Shown here one piece after another: positions 59,600 to 64,000 of a stretch of 64,000 nucleotides of DNA. The DNA is from Cordia subcordata (lineage: Eukaryota > Streptophyta > Magnoliopsida > Boraginales > Cordiaceae), in NCBI GenBank assembly GCA_028554755.1, contig JAPTOF010000006.1, positions 14,507,001 to 14,571,000 of the forward strand, read 5' to 3'. A program made the position numbers and the translations under genes. The stretch's first letter is position 1. Every line of letters starts with the position of its first letter. Below the pieces are notes generated by a model that worked only from the letters and a program-made list of their open reading frames with translations, did no database searches and was not told where the DNA came from.

Positions 59600-60423
59600 C
59601 CTTTGGGACTTTATTCTCCATACTCATAGAAAATTTATCTGCTACTAAAATTGTAAGCTCTTCTTCATTCTATCACGTTTTTACAAATATTACTGAAAAT
59701 GAAAAAGTGGGCAAAGAAATTTTGGCAATTGATTCATGTTTTTAAGAACAAATGTTTTGTTTGCTTTCCTTTGGCAGCAGATACCACCCCTTTTTGTTTA
59801 CAAATTCGGAGAAAAACTGAAGCACACTTGTCTATTAGACTTCAACAATTAAGAATGTCTACAAACTTTTAACTAATTTTGAAGTTATAGAACCATTATA
59901 CATCTATATATGCTAATATTCCAATGCATAAATACTAGAAATTGTACATTTACTAGTATTAAGGTCGTATGTTGCTTGTGCAATGCACGAGGCACAAAAT
60001 TAATAGTATTTTAATTTGTTAAAAATGTAGTCATAGCAATATACTAATTCGACAAACTGAAGACATAGACAATAACAACTGAGAAAAATATATTCAAAGA
60101 GAAAAGAACGAACTAAAATAAAAATATGCAATTAATAACCACATAAAAGTTTTTGATTTAAATCACAAGTCCAACTTCCACGTTCAGAAGTTTAACACAA
60201 CTAGTTCTGAGAAAGTAATCGAAAGTGAAGGAGATACTATCCCAACTTGTCGCTTGATTCTTTGCTGATTTACCACATCACCAGAGTCTTCACGACACCC
60301 TCCAAGTACAGCTTCGCTATTAGAGAACATGAGACGTACTTGGTATGTCTTTTTTTTTTGACCTTTATTCGGCATCTTTTTTCCGTGCAATCCTATTTAT
60401 TAATTCTTTTCTTGATAATTATT
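59600..60423. other. Gene-free stretch
   Basis: No supported gene. A 68-codon minus-strand frame at 60184-60390 contains NSEAVLGGCREDSGDVVNQQ, which I do not recognise. It may be a remnant related to the coding-like pieces after 60972. Confidence 0.35.
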
Positions 60424-60755
60424 TGTTGAATGTAGCCCGTATTTTTGGGCAATAAGAATAGCAGATTTCCTTGTTAGCATATTACCTTATTCGCTTGTTA
60501 CCTTTTGTAGTACATAATTAATTAGTTACATTTTCTGCTTAATAGGTTTAGGAAACCTATGCACTATAAATATATGGCAATACTCATTATATTATGTGTG
60601 AGAAAGAAACCAAAGTGAGAGCCTTGTAGCATTCGTGATCAATAATAGAATTATTCTCTGCTGCTCGTGGACATAGGCTTTAAAGCCGAACCACGTAATT
60701 TTTGTGTTCGTTATTTCTTCTCGTATTTTTCGTGTTTGCATGTTTTTTCCCAACA
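60424..60755 (+). mobile_element. Solo LTR (copia type), 332 bp, TSD TTATT
   Basis: It starts TGTTGAATGTAGCCCG and ends ttttttcccaaca, with inverted TGTTG/CAACA ends. The 5-bp duplication TTATT is exact (60419-60423 and 60756-60760). It contains a TATA-like 'gcactataaatatatgg' and, near the 3' end, 'tgctcgtggacataggc' with 'gccgaaccacgtaa', a phrase common in short copia LTRs. No internal domain remains. Confidence 0.9.
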
Positions 60756-60971
60756 TTATTTAATACATAATTGATTTTGTTAATTGTCATCCTGTACGTA
60801 ATGTTCCAGCATATTGAACTCTTATTATACAACGGAATAGGGGAAAAAGAGTAAAAAAGATAAAAGATAACTTGTTTTTTTGGTCTTTTCGAATTGATGC
60901 CAAGAATAGTATTATTAGCTTGTCAAGTTTTTAAGGTTTACCACATTTGATTTCCTGTTTTACATGAACAA

Positions 60972-61920
60972 GTGAAGACCATTCTAGAGGATTTTGCATT
61001 GAGGACTGGAATTGCACATCAGAGGAGCGTGGTGTTGGTGGTTCCAAAAGGGAAAAATGGCCAATTGATCTACGCCGTCATAAAGATGGACAAATGAAGA
61101 TGATCAACAGTGGATGGCAGGGACGGAGCCAAGACTCGGTGCTGAGTACAGACACATTTACGTATAAATATTTTTATATAAATTAAAAAGTTAGTTATAA
61201 AAATATATAATATTTAATATACTAATAACATTTTAATATACGCAAAAAAATAAGTAACTAGTCACTTTAAATAAAATTATATTTTGTAATGGCCCTTTGA
61301 CATGATTTAATATTTTGAAATTATTGAATGTTTATAATGTTATTAAATATAAGTTATGAATCAATCATGTATTGTGCTTCTTGCTTTTATTTTTCTCGCC
61401 TTTCTCTCTCTTTTTTTTTAATTAAAATTTTTCGCTTTTCATGATAGAACTAATTACATATTCTCATTTTAAATTTTTTTCTATTTATTTAGTTAAAAAA
61501 TTAAAAATATTATGCATTTTACAACTTTGTGACATCGTATTTTATATTTTATTTTATTGTATTTCGTAATCTATTGTATTTTATAATACTGTGATATTGT
61601 ATATTGACTTATATATTGTATTATATATTATAATATTATATTATATTGTATAAAATATTGTATGTATTATATATTATAATATTTTATTGTATTGAAATAA
61701 ATTAAAAATATTATAAAGATAATATCTTTGTTATGATCACAAAGGGGTGCACAAGCCCCCGCTATCCATAATGTGGCTCCGCCATTGATGTATGAAATTG
61801 CTTCCAAAAGACTTTCAATGTGATTCATGGGGTCAATGCACTTTTCAGTTCATAGAAATTTCTCGCAATGTTCTTAAAGTGCAGGTGATCAAGAGAGGAA
61901 GAGAAAAACTGCCTAATTAA
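60972..61920 (+). pseudogene. Unidentified coding-like remnant split by a hAT element
   Basis: 60972-61097 follows an 'acatgaacaag' acceptor-like site. It is open for 41 codons (VKTILEDFALRTG, then HQRSVVLVVPKGKNGQLIYA) to an in-frame TGA. A frame change continues as EDDQQWM up to 61117, where the hAT element is inserted. After it, 61789-61920 is open for 43 codons (CMKLLPKDFQCDSWGQ, then FIEISRNVLKVQVIKRG, ending EKLPN, stop). The alternating hydrophobic pattern and codon use look protein-coding. I do not recognise the family. One frameshift plus the insertion make it non-functional. Confidence 0.4.
61118..61787. mobile_element. Non-autonomous hAT element, 670 bp
   Basis: The left end cagggacggagccaagac is inverted at the right as gtggctccgccattg, and subterminal 'acaagcccccgct' lies near the right end. 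CAGGGRCGGAGCC is a very common plant hAT terminus. Flanking octamers gtggatgg and atgtatga agree at 5 of 8 positions. The core is AT-rich with TATATTGTATTATA repeats and no transposase. Confidence 0.85.
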
Positions 61921-62416
61921 GATCTAAGAAGATGAAGATGACGACTATTTTATTTCATGGACAAAAGTCTTCTCACACTGTCATCTTGTGGAAGACTGCT
62001 ATTTGACAATTACTAGTTCTTAATTAAGTTTGGCTCCCCATCTTGATTTCTAACTCTTTTCTAATATAAGATATTTTTCATAAGATGTCTCATTTGTAAT
62101 TATAAAAAAATTACCATGGATTTAGGGACTTATATTTTTAAGTTATAGTTTCGACATGTTATATCTATAATATATATTTTTAAAGTCCACTAATTCAATT
62201 TTTCCCTCCATACCTTCTTGCACCATCTATGTATTTATATATTATATAAAGTAGAGTTCATGCCCAAGCCTTCAATAAAGCACTACATGTATAGTGCTCT
62301 GCATAAGCACTGTATATCATAATGTGCATTAGCAATACACGCACAATACATAGCAGTATATGTGTTCAAAATTTTTATATTATATATTTGAAACTCTTAT
62401 GTGATATGTTCAAAGT

Positions 62417-62680
62417 TTTTATATTTTATGTTCAACATTTTTATTATTCACAACTTTTTAACAATAAGTTCATGAGTTTAATTTTTCATGACTCTTATAT
62501 TATATGTTCAAAAGTGTTAGATAATATTCAAAGCTCTTATAGTATATGTTTAGAATTTTTATATTTTACGTTCAACACTTTTAATTATTCACAATTTTTT
62601 AAAAATAAGCTCATAAGTTTAATTTTTCACGACTCTCATATTACATGTTCAAAAGTTTTAAATAAAATTCCAAACGTCTA
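62417..62680. repeat. Tandem duplication, period 140 bp
   Basis: 'atattttatgttcaacattt', 'ttattcacaactttttaa', 'aataagttcatgagtttaat' and 'tcatgactcttatattatat' with 'gttcaaaag' recur in order 140 bp later. It belongs to the same AT-rich phrase class as 15400-15780. The 119-codon frame through it is a translation of the repeat. Confidence 0.85.
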
Positions 62681-64000
62681 AAGTTCAAAGGAGTCAAAAA
62701 AAGAAGAAATTTCCAACAAAGCAAGAGTTACATAACGAACTCTATGAAATGAGTCTAAATCCTTATTTGAGTTAAAGTAAAACAAATGTCCAAATCATCA
62801 AATGGAAGAAAATACTAATAACAATGATATTAAGAACTTCTACCAGTCCAAGCATTCTCTAGCTATTTTATTTCTTATCTGCAACAAACTATTGACAATC
62901 AGGATGAGTAAAGAAATTTACTCAGTAACTGGACATCGTCCCAGTTAAAAAATAATAATAATATAAATAAATAAAAACAAGACTTTTAGGCACAACCAAG
63001 GTGACCAATGGAAGAGTTTTCTACCTTTTAAAAGAAATCTTTCTGACACAGACGTAGACGCTGTATAAAACTAAACTGTAACACATATACATCCTTAACC
63101 CGGTCAAAACCATAACCAACAAATTTAAACCACATCTAAGCAAAACCCGTACCATGAACCATCATAAGAGTTTCAAGACACCCATTTTAAACACCGTTAC
63201 ACATAGCCAAATACCAAAGAATGATATATAATAATAAAATCAACTCTAAAATAAATAAGATCTCAAATCCAAAAGTTGGTTGAGGCCACTCTTAGTCATG
63301 GCGGCATAGGTCCAAAATAATGGTTGAATCCTTAACCCCCAAAGTAAGTGGATATCCAAACATAACTGTAATACCTCAAAACAGTAATCGGTGTACCATA
63401 CACCATCAAAGTCCAAAACAAAACACAACCTTAAACCAATAACAAAATCCCAAAAGGTCCAAGATCAATATAATTTCTTGAAACAAAGTCCCTAGTTGGA
63501 TCAATTTTCTTTTATGAAAATCTCAAGTCTATTACGTCAAATAAAATTCCTTTTTTTTCACTACTGGTATAACTAAAAGAATATGAACCCTTAAAATCTA
63601 GAAATTGAAAATCATTCCGAAAAATATACGTAGGCACGTGAACAAACTTGGTTTTAATTCTTTTTCTAAACAGAATTTGCACTAACATACATATAAACTA
63701 ATTATGCACATTGACCTTCACAAACATGTGTATGACTTGAACAACATCCACTATTTTTTTCTTCCTCAGAGAGTGAGTCCAAATTTTCAAACTCACACAT
63801 GAATTACTACACTAGTGTGATACTCATTTCAAGCCATAGTGACAATCACATACTAATATCACCTAAACACCATTCGTATAAAAATAATATTGCCCTTGAA
63901 TGCCTACAGGCAAATCGTGCTAATGGCACGCTACGTTGCTGTAGAGTTCGGTAATTAAGTTAATAAAGAAAATAGAAAATTTTTTTTCTCCACCTATCAA
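62681..64000. other. Gene-free right end
   Basis: No exon series, terminal signature or RNA gene recognised. The sequence is moderately AT-rich, with short open frames only. Confidence 0.5.

Noticed and set aside
62322..62681. 119-codon open frame
   Set aside because: It runs through the 140-bp tandem duplication and repeats its own peptide; AT-rich repeat, not a gene.

Overview
The window is nuclear DNA of a dicot plant. The evidence is low GC content, GT/AG introns, dense MITEs and LTR fragments, long (AT)n tracts, and three genes of clearly angiosperm families. Nothing suggests bacterial, viral or organellar origin, and the species cannot be named from this sequence. Gene density is low: three genes I believe are intact (a BIG GRAIN 1-like gene at 12430-13644 +, a nine-exon plastid-type Rossmann-fold gene at 39299-44806 +, and an ELF4-like gene at 47513-47857 -), one probable gene 3' end at the left edge, and several broken coding remnants.

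Layout. 1-450 looks like the last exons of a gene that starts outside the window. 907-1150 holds two exons of a JMJ20/JMJD4-type JmjC gene, frameshifted and cut off. 1.2-12.4 kb is AT-rich and carries several small TIR elements, including a clear CACTA MITE at 7745-8082. The BG1-like gene follows, with an auxin-response-type TGTCTC about 225 bp upstream. 14-34 kb is repeat territory: a TRIM-like solo LTR with an exact TSD (18853-19009), a 1.7 kb solo LTR (22359-24091), two hAT-type elements back to back (27802-29500), tRNA-type SINEs, and tandem duplications. At 33.9-34.4 kb there is a promoter-like block with five G-boxes and a TATA box but no recognisable gene. It is followed by an almost completely palindromic foldback element (34452-35428).

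The Rossmann gene spans 5.5 kb, and its introns carry a MITE remnant and two small tandem duplications. Weak exon-like open segments on the opposite strand lie just beyond its 3' end. The ELF4-like gene is next, then a second, trinucleotide-rich foldback element (49196-50267). 50-62 kb is mostly retroelement debris: an inverted relative of the 22 kb LTR, an inverted pair of gypsy-like LTR segments, and a Ty1-copia remnant with LTR, primer site and broken gag. The same stretch holds a GC-rich SINE with a 13-bp TSD, a 332-bp solo LTR with a 5-bp TSD, and an unidentified coding-like remnant split by a hAT element.

The three intact genes do not form a pathway or cluster; they are ordinary neighbours separated by transposon-filled DNA. 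I did not find a new multi-gene system. The items most worth a second look are the foldback elements, the orphan G-box promoter block, the JMJ20-type partial duplication, and the hAT-split coding remnant.
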